Source of the DNA: Anastatus disparis
Lineage: Eukaryota; Arthropoda; Insecta; Hymenoptera; Eupelmidae
DNA: 64,000 nucleotides
NCBI GenBank assembly: GCA_017163975.1
Contig: JAFFSR010000307.1
Coordinates: 2,677,001 to 2,741,000, forward strand
Direction of reading: 5' to 3'
Shown one piece after another: positions 21,001 through 31,659 of this stretch. Each line of letters begins with the position of its first letter. The first letter of the stretch is position 1. The notes beneath the pieces are model-generated. The model had not been told where the DNA came from. It saw only the letters and a list, made by a program, of their open reading frames with translations, and searched no databases. A program made the position numbers and the translations under genes.

Positions 21001-22500
21001 ATATATTACAAGCGCTATTTAATACATGGTCTAATAAGCCTTGATAACATTCAATTCTTAATTGTCTTTGATTATTTCTTAGAGAATTCATTCTATTATT
21101 TTCAATTTGAATTGCAACATGTAGAAAATATTGTTGCGTTAACCGTCCACAAAATAGTAAAGGATTAAAATTAATAGAATCTGGCCTATAAGCCAATCTA
21201 TATGAATAATGTTGTAACATCGTTAAATTTTCTAAAGATTTAGGACTTTGAGTATGACCAATACTCCTTGTAATATATCAAATAATCTAAATTATTTGAT
21301 ATATTACAAGCGCTATTTAATACATGGTCTAATAAGCCTTGATAACATTCAATTCTTAATTGTCTTTGATTATTTCTTAGAGAATTCATTCTATTATTTT
21401 CAATTTGAATTGCAACATGTAGAAAATATTGTTGCGTTAACCGTCCACAAAATAGTAAAGGATTAAAATTAATAGAATCTGGCCTATAAGCCAATCTATA
21501 TGAATAATGTTGTAACATCGTTAAATTTTCTAAAGATTTAGGACTTTGAGTATGACCAATACTCCAACCATAGTCCCCAGATGGAAAAAGAATTGAAAAA
21601 ACTAACGGATCTACGTGTTGAGATAATTTACTTAAATAAACATATTTTGGTTCATTTTCTATTGTATTTTTAGGATAAATGCATAAATCATAATCTTCTG
21701 AAATTGCAGATTGTGATACTATTATATCCCCACATTAAGATGTTAGAGGTTTATTATAACGATGCTTGAGTTCATCATTTTTTCTGATAAAATATAATTT
21801 ATAATTTGGTAAATTCTCTAAGTTTGTTAATTGATGTAAATGTTTATAATATTTAGCATAAGGATTACTATTAAATACTTTTGTTAATAAATCTAAATGA
21901 TCTTTTATTAAATTTTTATTAGTTTTTAATTTGCTTTCAATCGCAGTATTATCATAATAAATATAAAATTGACCACAACAAGGTTCTTGATTATTATTTG
22001 GTATTAAAGTTTTAGGAACATAATGATGTACTTGACCTTGAAGTTTTAAATTATAAATTGCTTTTTGTTTTTCATAAATTATATTAGCACTAAAAGTAGC
22101 AAAACAAAATAGGTTATTATAATACCTAATTAAATGTCTAAAAACATTATTATATAAGATTAATTCTTTTAATTTATCATTATATAAACTCAAAGGTGAT
22201 AATTTAATTTTTCCTTTGCGACAAGTAAATTTTTTTTTCTTCTTTCCAAAATACAGCAGAACAGTAGGAACATTTAAAATCAATTTCACCAAAATCAGAT
22301 ATATAATCATTTTTTTTAGTTATTATTTCTATATTATCTGTCGATTTAATTATTTTGATCTTCTTACTTATAAGATTTTTTTCTTCATTTTTTCTTTTTA
22401 ATATATTTTTATTGTTTATAATTTTTCTATTGGTATTATTTTCTATAGTTACATTACTATTTTCATGATTTGTAATTTTTATTTTTTTACATAGACTAAT
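18047..22500 (-). pseudogene. Helitron 1 Rep-helicase, multiply disrupted
   Basis: Rep-helicases nick and peel off a strand for rolling-circle transposition. From the N-terminus (22500 downward): CSYCSAVFW zinc-like pair, the Helitron-like N domain, DYGWSIGHTQS, FLHVAIQIENNRM, IFITMTCNPRW (about 20860), and the HUH motif GLPHAH (about 20695-20710). Rep continues to VKGVTSFTEL (19764). The helicase has Walker A GPGGTGKT (about 19285-19310), Walker B IIWDEASM in a shifted frame (about 19060), GLCNGTR (18407-18430) and the terminal MTINKSQGQSFDE...GQLYVALSRC (18120-18241). Breaks include frameshifts near 22240, 20760, 19750, 19105 and 18830, a TAA near 18404, and a 298-bp offset duplication. Confidence 0.88.
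20991..21565 (-). repeat. Tandem duplication in Rep with inverted junction
   Basis: A 277-bp block (20991-21267) is repeated with no visible differences at 21289-21565. Both translate to the peptide beginning MLQHYSYRLAYRPDS. Between them are 21 bp that are the reverse complement of the first bases of the repeat, giving a 44-bp palindrome at 21267-21310 (arms CTTGTAATATATCAAATAAT). The identity of the copies shows that the event is recent. Confidence 0.9.
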
Positions 22501-23662
22501 TTCTTTGTTACATAAAAATTAACGTTTTTTATAATTGTTTACATTTTTTATTTTATTTTGTTCTAATTTAAAATTAGTATTATATAAATCAATTACAGTC
22601 GACGATCTGAGTCCCGCCGCCTTCTCCTCCATCGACTCGCTCATGCGTTACCCCCACTCTCTGACTAAAAGAATTTGTTTCCAAACATTCTGAGTCCCGC
22701 CGCTGCTCTATGCGACTTTTTAACTTGTAAAAATGGATTTATTAGTTTAATTTTTTTGTTTAGAATACAATAAGCGTTTATTGAAATAAAAGGTAACAAA
22801 AAATATTGTAATATTGCATAATTCTCATTTATATTTACTATAAATAATATAAAAATTAAATTTTTTTATTTATAGGTAACATAAATTTAAAAATTAAAGA
22901 TATAGGTAACATAAATTTAAAAATTTACGACAATTTTTCTTGTTACATTATGATAATTTTGATTGTTATATAAAAAAAAAAGAAAAACAACGAAATAAAC
23001 AATTTCCATCACCAATAGTTTCTATTTTTATACTATTTGACATGATATTTAAAATATATAAAAAATAAATATATATGCTTTTATTTAATCACATACCTAT
23101 TGTTTTTCCTTCTTAAAAATTTTTCTTATTCTTCTTTTATGTATAATTTTGTTTTAAACTGCTTTTTGTGTAAATTCAGAAGATAGATTGCATTCTATTT
23201 TAAAAAATATAAAAGAAATACATAGAAATAAATTAATAAAATTAATAATAATAAGTTATTTTATAACACAAAATATTTTTCAACAATATTTTTGTTAAAA
23301 AATATTTATAATGTATCGTAATCTTCATGTATTATACCAGCCTTTCATTAAAGTTCTATTAATTTTACAGCGAAGTTAATACGTGTAATATTATTATAAT
23401 GTTTTAATGAAAAATACAAGATTATTATAAAAAGTTTTTGTAAGATTATCCCATATGGAAATAATTTCTGTGAAAAACTATTAATAATTGTGTAAAAATG
23501 TGATAAAATATGAATAACTGTTAATAACAATAATTTTATTATTAATATTAATTTTATTAATGTCTCAATTGCGGTAGTTTATTACAATTATTAACAGTTA
23601 TTAACAATTTCTCACAAAAATTATTTTCATATAGGATAATGAAAAATTTTCACAAGATTTTA
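22500..23662. other. AT-rich DNA, possible Helitron 5' flank
   Basis: The only GC-rich patch is 22596-22720, where CTGAGTCCCGCCGC occurs twice (near 22603 and 22691). This may lie near the 5' end of Helitron 1, but no certain TC-type terminus was identified. The rest is AT-rich with no supported gene. Confidence 0.4.
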
Positions 23663-24045
23663 TTAAGGAGATGTAAAACGGACACTACACCTGTACTTAT
23701 AGATATTAGCTTCCTTTCTATTTTATTGCTGAATTTCCAGAAAAGAAATGCATTAGCTTGTAGTATGTACCATGATGATTATTTTGATAAGTTTTCAAAT
23801 AAATTCATTCATTAGCTTTTGAGATATTTGGATTCCTGTACAAAATTGAAAAATTTTAATAAATAATTTTGGAACCCAAAATTCTCAATAACTAATGAAT
23901 GAATTCATTTAAAAATTTAACTGAATAATCTTCATGGTACATACTACAACTTAATGCATTTTTTTATTGAAAATTTTGCTATGAAATGTAAAGATAGTAA
24001 ATATCTATGAGTACAGGTGTAGTGTCCATTTTACATCCCCTTAAT
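23663..24045. mobile_element. TTAA MITE family B, complete palindromic copy
   Basis: TTAA sites at 23663-23666 and 24042-24045 flank inverted repeats that start GGAGATGTAAAACGGACACT and continue ACACCTGTACT. Arms extend through most of the element (for example TGTAGTATGTACCATGATGATTA and its partner near 23925). 383 bp, no ORF. TTAA targeting suggests mobilisation by a piggyBac-like or Kolobok-like transposase. Partial copies are at 8193-8340 and 41595-41909. Confidence 0.8.
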
Positions 24046-25411
24046 AGCTTACTATACAATTTTTAGACAATATTATAAAAACTTTAACGTGTCTTGTGTA
24101 TAAATTTTTAGTAAAGTTTCATAAATTTTTGCGATAAAGTTATATATAACATTTTGATAAAAAATTTCGCGAAAATTTGCAAAACGAAGATAATCGTAAA
24201 TCATATATTCTAAAATCTACTTAATTCTATCGTATATCGAATGATGATAACTCTAGAAAAGCTTGAAAACTCTTAATACAAAGCTGAGCAAAAATTAATT
24301 TCGCGTTGGACGTCTCAGACGTCGGGATATAAGATCCTGTTATACGCAGTTTATAGTATTTGATTACCCCGAGAGTAGAGTGGCGACGCTTCAAGCGTCT
24401 GCATGTTTATTGCTGTTTATGAACGAAATTTAAACTGTCAAAAATAATAGAATTTTGTTTCGAGTGAATCACTGAAATTTTTCTTTTAAATTTCATGCAA
24501 TTGTATAATTAAATTATGGTAAAATTTATAATTTTTATGGAATTGTACAAAAAATAACGTAAAATTATTCATGTTTTTCCTAACAGTGTATAATCGAAAA
24601 AAATTAAAATATTTATTTCATTTAATTTATATAGAAGTACATCATGTAATATAATTGAAACTTGAAAAGTGTAAATATAAATTTTATAATAACACTTTAT
24701 GTACTTCAAATAAAAAATTTATAACTTAGATATATCATTTACATCATATGTTTAAGAAAAAAAATATAAAAATCACTAATATGTCTAAAAAAATGAATTT
24801 ATTTAATCAATGATAATAGCAGTAAAATAAAACTTTTATTCATTTAAAAAGAATTATATTATTTAGAAGTTTAGTTTACTAAAATTAAAAAGAATGAATA
24901 ATTATAAAATAAAATTACTGTAATCATAAATATCATGAATTTTCCTACACTTATTCCAAACAACTTGCTCTAATACCTGTACTTATTTAATCGCTATTAT
25001 AGAAGTCATGTATTCAAGAATACTACAGAAATCAAAAATCTCGACTCAGGATCTGAGACGCCCAGAGCCGAATTTAAAAAGCTCGATCGTGCGTTTATGC
25101 TATTACGATGATCCGTGAATTCCATATATACGAATTTCGAATAATATCAAGTTCAATTTCATTTTTATTTTTAATATTCTATTTTATATTCTATTTTTAA
25201 TTTATTTCAAAAATATATAAGATTGATTCATTGTAAACTTTTGAATATCGCGTTAAACCATCTTTTTTCTATTAATTCTAATTCTATAACTTCATATCTT
25301 ATATTTTTATGTATCGATGTTTTCTATTGAACTTTTTTCACATTCACAAATATGAAATTTCAACTCATTATGTCCGACTCTCCTATTTACTTTGGAATGT
25401 GTGAATTCGGG
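24046..25411. other. Non-coding AT-rich DNA with two GACGTCTC-type patches
   Basis: No gene is supported. GC-richer patches at 24295-24405 (GACGTCTCAGACGTCG) and 25045-25110 (CTGAGACGCCCAGAGCC) may be decayed transposon ends; a similar patch is at 40375-40450. Confidence 0.4.
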
Positions 25412-25451
25412 GGGTTGGCGAGCGGAGCGAGCAGGGGGGAACCCCCCCTAG

Positions 25452-25481
<30 letters not shown>
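25412..25481 (+). mobile_element. Helitron 3' terminus (plus strand) and TA run
   Basis: GGGGGGTTGGCGAGCGGAGC leads to AACCCCCC and CTAG (25448-25451), then T and a TA run to about 25481. The GGGGGGTT/AACCCCCC hairpin before CTAG is the Helitron 3' pattern. It is the inverted counterpart of the terminus at 14526. Which Helitron it closes is unclear; the 1 kb before it has no helicase. Confidence 0.65.
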
Positions 25482-25482
<1 letters not shown>

Positions 25483-25599
25483 CAATTATAAAATTAAATG
25501 TGTATATTCATGTACTATTTGATTCATGAATAAGTATTCAGATATTTGTTGTACTTATATCTTGCAATAGTTTTCATTACGATAATATGACGGAGAAAA

Positions 25600-25925
25600 A
25601 TAATTTCAACCTTTTGCTTAGATTGTTACATAACTTAAGATTTTTCTAAATATATTTGCAATAATTTTTGCTTAAAATATGTAAGTGATTCGGAATATTA
25701 TCCAAACAAGCCATAAAAATTGATTTCATAAATTATTAATGAAAAATTTTTTTTTATAAAAAACTATGTATAAAAATTAAAATTTGAATGAATCAAAAGG
25801 TGCTCATTCTTCGATTTTGGTTTTTGTTGGAATTTGATCCTGAATATGTCTAAAATCATATCCAAAAGGAAAATTCGAGGTGCAAAGACTTCACGGTTAA
25901 AATTAATCGAGGACCACCGTGAATT
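25600..25925. repeat. Right arm of the inverted repeat paired with 13095-13400
   Basis: 125 bp at 25799-25925 match the reverse complement of 13095-13220, with weaker similarity further out. A 38-codon frame from 25845 begins MSKIISKRKIRGAK and continues charged to EEIKRHNKKMEN. It is short and basic and I do not recognise it. The arm may be the end of an old element. Confidence 0.6.
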
Positions 25926-26179
25926 GGAGGAGATTAAAAGACATAATAAGAAAATGGAAAACTAAAGAACTTAACTTTAACAATTTTTTCTTTTAAAAAA
26001 TAAAACACTCTTTTTTTATTCGTATTAAATTAAAACTAAAAATTTTGTCTTTAATATTATCTATATATTTTTTTAAACTAACTTAGAAAATACATTTTTT
26101 AACACTTAAAATTAACTCTATCATTTTTCGAAATTAAACTTAAATTTTTGTTTTTTTAAAAAATTAAAATTAAACCTTT
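25926..26179. other. AT-rich spacer
   Basis: A/T runs only. No feature is seen. The 3' LTR of the following Gypsy element was looked for here and not identified. Confidence 0.4.
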
Positions 26180-26754
26180 TTTTTTGTTTATTTTTACAAA
26201 AACACTTTATTTTGTCTTTATATTTTCTTTTGTTTTTTGTTCTTTCTTCCTTTTTCTTTTGTACATTTTTGTTATATCTTCTTCACTGTCTTCTAAATCT
26301 TCTCTATTTCTATCTATTCCTTCCTTTTCCTTTTCTTCTTTCACCTTCAACTCTTCTAGTCTGTGTCCTACGAAGAAGATTTTTATTTTACCATTTCCTC
26401 TTTTCGATTTAAATTCATTTATAAATCTTTCTTCTTCATCTTCTTTGTTTTTTATTTTTCTTTTTCATGTTTTTTTCCCAGTTTTTAGGTTTCTGGGTGT
26501 TTCTTTACATTAAAATTGTTGATGTAATAATAATACCCCGGCTCAGCAAAGTCCATGGGTTTTGGCTGGATAAATGTAGAGGTGCTGGGGCGGATGATTG
26601 TCTCTAGGCTGCTGCTCCTCATCTCGGGATCGTTATCCTCCTCACAATCCATAATTTTATTTTTTATTTTTACTTCATTTACTGATGTACTAACATGCTT
26701 GACATTAAAGTACGTCATGGTTTGAGCGCTCGAGTTGCAGTAGCACGTTGCCAT
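26180..26754 (-). pseudogene. Third ORF downstream of Gypsy-1 pol, unknown
   Basis: ATG at 26754 opens MATCYCNSSAQTMTYFNVKH, an 89-codon frame with AEPGYYYYINN near its end. A shift near 26495 leads to a charged Lys/Glu frame (EDEEERFINEFKSKRGNGK, KVKEEKEKEGIDRNREDLED) reaching about 26200, likely a coiled coil. It sits about 420 bp after the integrase end on the same strand, where errantiviruses carry env. It has no signal peptide or membrane anchor and does not look like an envelope protein. Function unknown. Confidence 0.45.
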
Positions 26755-27176
26755 CTTAATTACTTTTTACTACTTTTTCTTTTTCTAGGTTGCGATGTGC
26801 TTTGGGTGGTCCTTCAACAAAGAATGAACATTACCCTCGAATATTTTTTCTACATTTTTTCATAATTTTTGACTGTTTATGTGTGTGTGTGTATGTATTC
26901 GTATTCCACTTGTTGTAGTACATATTTAGTCTTCACCTTTGACCTTTAATATACTATTAGTGTAAGTACGCATACTACATTTTACACATTTTGCGTTATT
27001 GGTATTATGCCCATGTTAATTTTCTATCTTTTCTGCGTTCCTTTGCTTTTAATATTTTTTCTTTATTTTAAAATAATTTTTTAGCTAAAATACTTTTAGA
27101 ACTGTTTAAAGTATTCTATATGGGACTTTTCACGTTTTTATATTTTTTTAATTACTATAAATTTAATTTATTATTT
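26755..27176. other. Spacer between Gypsy-1 ORF3 and integrase
   Basis: AT-rich, with a short TG run near 26880-26900. No coding signal. It may hold a splice acceptor for the third ORF. Confidence 0.35.
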
Positions 27177-30100
27177 TTATTTATTTTTATCATTAGTCTT
27201 ATAGAACGGTTTAAGGTGTTCTATATGGAACTTTCCACGTTCTACATTTTTTTCATTAGTTAATAGATATGTATCTGGTGCAATGATGTTTTTGATGATA
27301 TATGGACCTTCATATATCTCAAAAAATTTTGCAATTTTATCACCATCTGCACTTGATACGTTAAATGATTTGAGCAGTACTTTATCATTTAAATGAAATT
27401 GATAATGAGTACTTTTAGCGTTCTTTGCATTCGGTCTATCTTTTATTTTCTTATGCATTTTATTTTTCACATAGAAAATTTTCCTTCCATATGGTACGTC
27501 CGTATTTTCTAATGTAAAATACTTTTCCCATATTCTAGTTTGTTTTTCGCCTATGTGTAACTCAGTCGGCGTAAAACCTGTTGTTTCATGGGTAGTTTCG
27601 TTCACTATGCTTTGAATTTTTTGCATATATGACGCCCATGATTTATGTGAATTATTCACATAAGTTCTAAAGAATCGACCTGATTCTCGGTGAATTCTTT
27701 CCACAATATTGCTTTGTAGGTGTCTAATTGATGAATAAATAGTTCTAATGTTTTCATCATTTAGCTTTTTTATTCATTTTTTGGACGTAAATTGAGAATC
27801 ATGGTCAGTCATTATTGACTTGGATTTACCACACTTCGGTACATAATCATTAAAAATTTTTCTAATTGTTGTTAATGTATTGGCCTTTTTAATAGGGTAT
27901 ATTACAACATACTTAGAAAATACATCTATGAATGTTAGTATATACTTAACACCTTCTATAGATGTTGGCAATGGACCGTAAAAATCAATCGATATTCGTT
28001 TACTACGATTAGTTGCATTTCTGCATTATATTTTACGGTCAAGTATTTTGTCTTTTGACACGTGATGCATGATTTTAAAATTTTATGTACCTGCTTTTTT
28101 AATTTAGGAGCTGTGAAGCTCACTAATAATAGTTTGTACGTTTTTTTGGGACCAATGTGCCCATAAAAATAGTGTATTTGTATTATAAATTCTCTTAGTA
28201 ATGATTCGGGTATTATTATTTTTAATCCTGATTCATTTATTTTATATAGCAGATCGTTTTCGAATTTATAATGATTTTTTATTTTATCCTTTTTTAAATC
28301 CTTTAATTTTTTTCTTATTTTGACGCAATATGCATCATTATTTTGAGCTTTTTTAAAGCTTTTTAACAATTTTTCTAATTGTTTATTTATTTTTAGTTTA
28401 TTCCTGATATTTGCAATTAATACTTCGTTTTCGTCGTATTTTGCGTTATCAGATGCTTGTCTGCTTAAAAAATCTGCAGCAATATTTATTTTTCCAGATA
28501 TATGTTCTGGTTTAATATTAAATTCTTGGATTGACAAGGCCCATCTTCTCAATCTATAATTGTTAAATTTACATTTATTTAAAAATGTAATAACTTCATG
28601 GTCTGTCTGTTCTTATAATTATTTCTTTAGCACCTCTCAGGTATGTTTCAAGCTTATGGAAGGACCATACGACAGCTAATAATTCTTTTTCGGTAGTGAA
28701 ATAATTTAATTCACTACCTTTTAATGTTCTGCTAATAAAACAGTTAATATTTTCATGATTATATTCGTCTAATTGTGACAAGATCGCTTGCATCTGTCGT
28801 TAGTATAAAAGGTTTTTCCATATCTATGAATTTCAAAATAATATTTTCAGTGAAAAGATCCTTTATATTCTCAAAGGCTTTTTGCTGTCTTGCCCCCTAT
28901 TCGTAGTGTACATTTTTTCTTAATAATCCAAAATCGCTTGCATCTGTCGTTAGTATAAAAGGTTTTTCCATATCTATGAATTTCAAAATAATATTTTTAG
29001 TGAAAAAATCCTTTATATTCTCAAAGGCTTTTTGCTGTCTTGCCCCCCATTCGTAGTGTACATTTTTTCTTAATAATCCAATTAATGGCAAGATTTCATT
29101 CGCATAACCTTTCGCGAATTTCGTGTAAAAATTTACAAACCCCAAGAATGCTTGTAATTCTTTAACATTTCTTGGTGTTTTAAAATGTTTGATTGATTTA
29201 ATTTTTTCTGGATCTGGTGTTATTCCTTTTGATGTTATAAAGTGTCCAAGAAATTCAATTTTTTGCTTCAAGAAATTTGATTTTTTTAAATTAAATGTCA
29301 AATTATATTTAATTGCTTTATTAAATAATTGCTCTAAATGATCCATGTGCTCTGCGAATGTCGATGACCTTATATGCAGATCATCTACGAAAGCTAGCAC
29401 AAATTCCTGCATATCTTTTATTACGTTGTCCAGTCCTCTTAACAATGCAGCGCTGCTGGTTTTTATGCCAATAGCAGCTACATTGAATTCATATACTTTG
29501 TTATAAATTTCAAACGCAGTATATTTTTTACTTGGCTCGGTTAATTCAATTTGCCAATACGAGCTTGTTAAATCTAAGCTCGACATGAAATTTTTCTCTT
29601 TACATCTGAAAAAAATTTCTTCTATTGAGGGTGGTGCTTCGTAATCGTCAATTATTTTTTCATTCAATTTACGAGCATCCAAACCAAGTCTTACAGTGCC
29701 ATCTTTTTTTATTATTGTAACTATAGAATTTATATAAGGGCTTTTTGATCTCCTTGTAATTCCTAATTCTTCCATTTTTTCTATTTCCCTTAGTACCTTT
29801 TCTCTATGATTTATAGGAATCAGATAAGGTCTAGAATAAAATGGATGATCGTCTTTAAGTTTGATATCATGCTGATATGATTTCAATAAACCTGGAACCT
29901 TTCTAAACACTCTACTATACTTTTTTTATTAATAATGTTAATTCTTGTTTTTGTTTATTTGTGATATTATCACATTCATTTATTTTTTCCTGAATCTCAT
30001 CATTGGTGAGTTCAGTTGTATTAAAATAATTTTCGGAATCAAGAATTCGATTATTCTCGTTTTCCATTGCGAAGTCGTATGAATTATGATCATTGTCGCC

Positions 30101-30463
30101 TTCATACACTTCGGTTATTTGCATAACTGAGTATGCTAAAGAATTTATTTGTTTTTCGGTATAAGATAAATTTATATCTTTACCATTAACTATTATTAAT
30201 ATTTCTTCTAGCATCGTGTTTATAATCATACTCAAAGCCTTTTGACTCAAAACATCCTTGACTAATTTCGGGATTATTAAGAAGATTATTTTTATTTTTA
30301 CGTTTTTAAATTTTGTTTTTACTAATAATTGCCTTCTTATTCTTGTAGTTTTTGTGCCTGTGGCTGTTTTTATAAACTTCCCAGTTATTGGCAGTAAAGG
30401 GCATTTTTTAAATGTTTCGTAATTCTGAAAATAAAATTGCTCCGACATGCAGGTTTTTATCAT
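27177..30463 (-). pseudogene. pol: Gypsy-1 pol: RT, RNase H, integrase (protease motif lost)
   Basis: The order on the minus strand is that of Ty3/Gypsy pol. A protease remnant (30463 down) begins after where the active site should be; no DTG/DSG is visible. RT contains LDARKLNEKIIDDYEAP, DLTSSYWQI and the catalytic box AFVDDLHI (29400), Phe in place of the usual Tyr, then EFLGHFITSKGITPDPEKI. RNase H has ILTTDASDF, TEKELLAVVW and IIRTD. Integrase has a zinc finger (H...H, CITCQK), TFIDVFSKYVV, TDHDSQFTS and SNIVERIHRESG, then the GPY/F-type YEGPYII. Frames break at 29911, 28896-28793, 28560, 27960 and 27710. A 150-bp duplication lies at the RT/RNase H boundary. Confidence 0.88.
28783..29082 (-). 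repeat. 150-bp in-frame tandem duplication in Gypsy-1 pol
   Basis: CATCTGTCGTTAGTATAAAA occurs at 28791 and 28941; the blocks 28783-28932 and 28933-29082 differ at only a few sites. 150 bp is 50 codons, so the peptide GLLRKNVHYE...TTDASDF is repeated in frame. The downstream copy has gained a stop (W to TAG in the YEWGARQQ context). Confidence 0.85.
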
Positions 30464-30518
30464 TATTTTCGTCGCTTATGTCTATATTTAAAACATCTAA
30501 TTCCTTGCTAATTTCTTG

Positions 30519-31507
30519 TTATAGTTTTTTATTTACAGGTGATTTTAATTTTTCATGCTGTTGAGTTTCTTGTTTATTTTTATTTTCTTCAATTTTAGTG
30601 ACATTTATACTAGGATCATGTTGAGGTTTTTCATATTCTTGTTTATAGCCATTTTGATTTTGTGCATTATTATTTGGATTATAATAAGCTTTATTTGTGT
30701 TCTCGTTTTTATTGAACGTTTTTTGTTGACTATTGTTTTTATTTACTGCTCTTTTTTCTTGCGGTTTATCACTATTGTCGAAATCTGACAAGATTTTAAA
30801 TAAAGTATTTTTATCTCTCTTTTGAGAAAATTGCATGGCTTGCCTAACATTTCTGCTGAAATGTTTGCTAATTTTCTCAGCTAGTTCTTCTTCAGAATAT
30901 TGAAGATTTAGCTCTTTGGCGAAACCATATACTTGGGTGGCATAAGCTATACGACTTAATTTGCCATTCTCATGAAATTGTCCAAATTTCACTTTTTTTC
31001 GAGTAGTTCTTTGGACATCTTCATTCCAATATCTATCAAGGAATAAATTTTTAAAACCTTCATAGGTAAGTGCATCATCTCGATAGATGTACTACCACTC
31101 ATTTGCGTCTTTTTACAGAACAGTATGCAAAAGTTCAAAAGTTTCTTCCTCTTCTAATTTTTTTAATGCTATATATTTCTCTAATTCATTTAAGAATTTC
31201 ATAGGCCTTTCAACCTCCGTGTCCTCATATTTCCGCAAAGCAATTTTTATTTTATTATTATAAGGTTCGAAACCTTGCGTTCCAATTTCATTATTTTTTA
31301 GTTTTTCTTTTAACTCATTAATTTTTCCTTCTTGCTCTTGAGCAGTATCGTCTATTTTTTAAGTTGAATTGTCACGAACCATTTTAATGGCTTCATCGTC
31401 ATTTATTTATTTTTTTAATTTAATCAGTTCTTTATTTAAGGATTCAATTTTAGTGACTAAGTCTTCATTTTCTTTTTTATATTTATTTAAAAGATCCTAT
31501 CCTATAT
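30519..31507 (-). pseudogene. gag: Gypsy-1 gag, 5' end cut by Helitron 2a
   Basis: The frame reads a coiled coil (KKENEDLVTKIESLNKELI near 31440-31490), then NELEKYIALKKLEEEE, RDDALTYEGFKNLFLDRYW and KVKFGQFHENGKLS, a Gag capsid-like pattern. From 30992 an open frame runs to 30519 with a Lys/Asn/Gln-rich C-terminus and no zinc knuckle. Stops occur near 31360 (TAA), 31117 (TAA) and 31093 (TAG replacing Trp). At 31508 the coiled coil ends abruptly where the Helitron terminal sequence begins, so the N-terminus was removed or displaced by that insertion. Confidence 0.75.
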
Positions 31508-31620
31508 TATATTAAAGTGAAACCACTTTTTTTTCTGTTTCTCTGGTTCTCCGGTTCTCCAGTTCTCCGGTTCTCCGGTTCTCCGGTTCTCCGCATTTGT
31601 TAAATGTGTCTAATCTTTTG
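31508..31620 (-). mobile_element. Terminal sequence of Helitron 2a
   Basis: Read on the minus strand, CCGGAGAACCGGAGAA words are followed by AAGTGGTTTCACTTTAATAT, ending near 31508. The same run ends the inverted copy 2b at 54154-54213, so this is a shared element end. It lacks the canonical hairpin-CTRR ending, which may mean a Helentron/HLE2-type Helitron. The GGTTCTCC word repeats six or more times. Confidence 0.6.
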
Positions 31621-31659
31621 GTAATAAGAGTAGCAATTTCTTATTGGGCCCTATATAAT

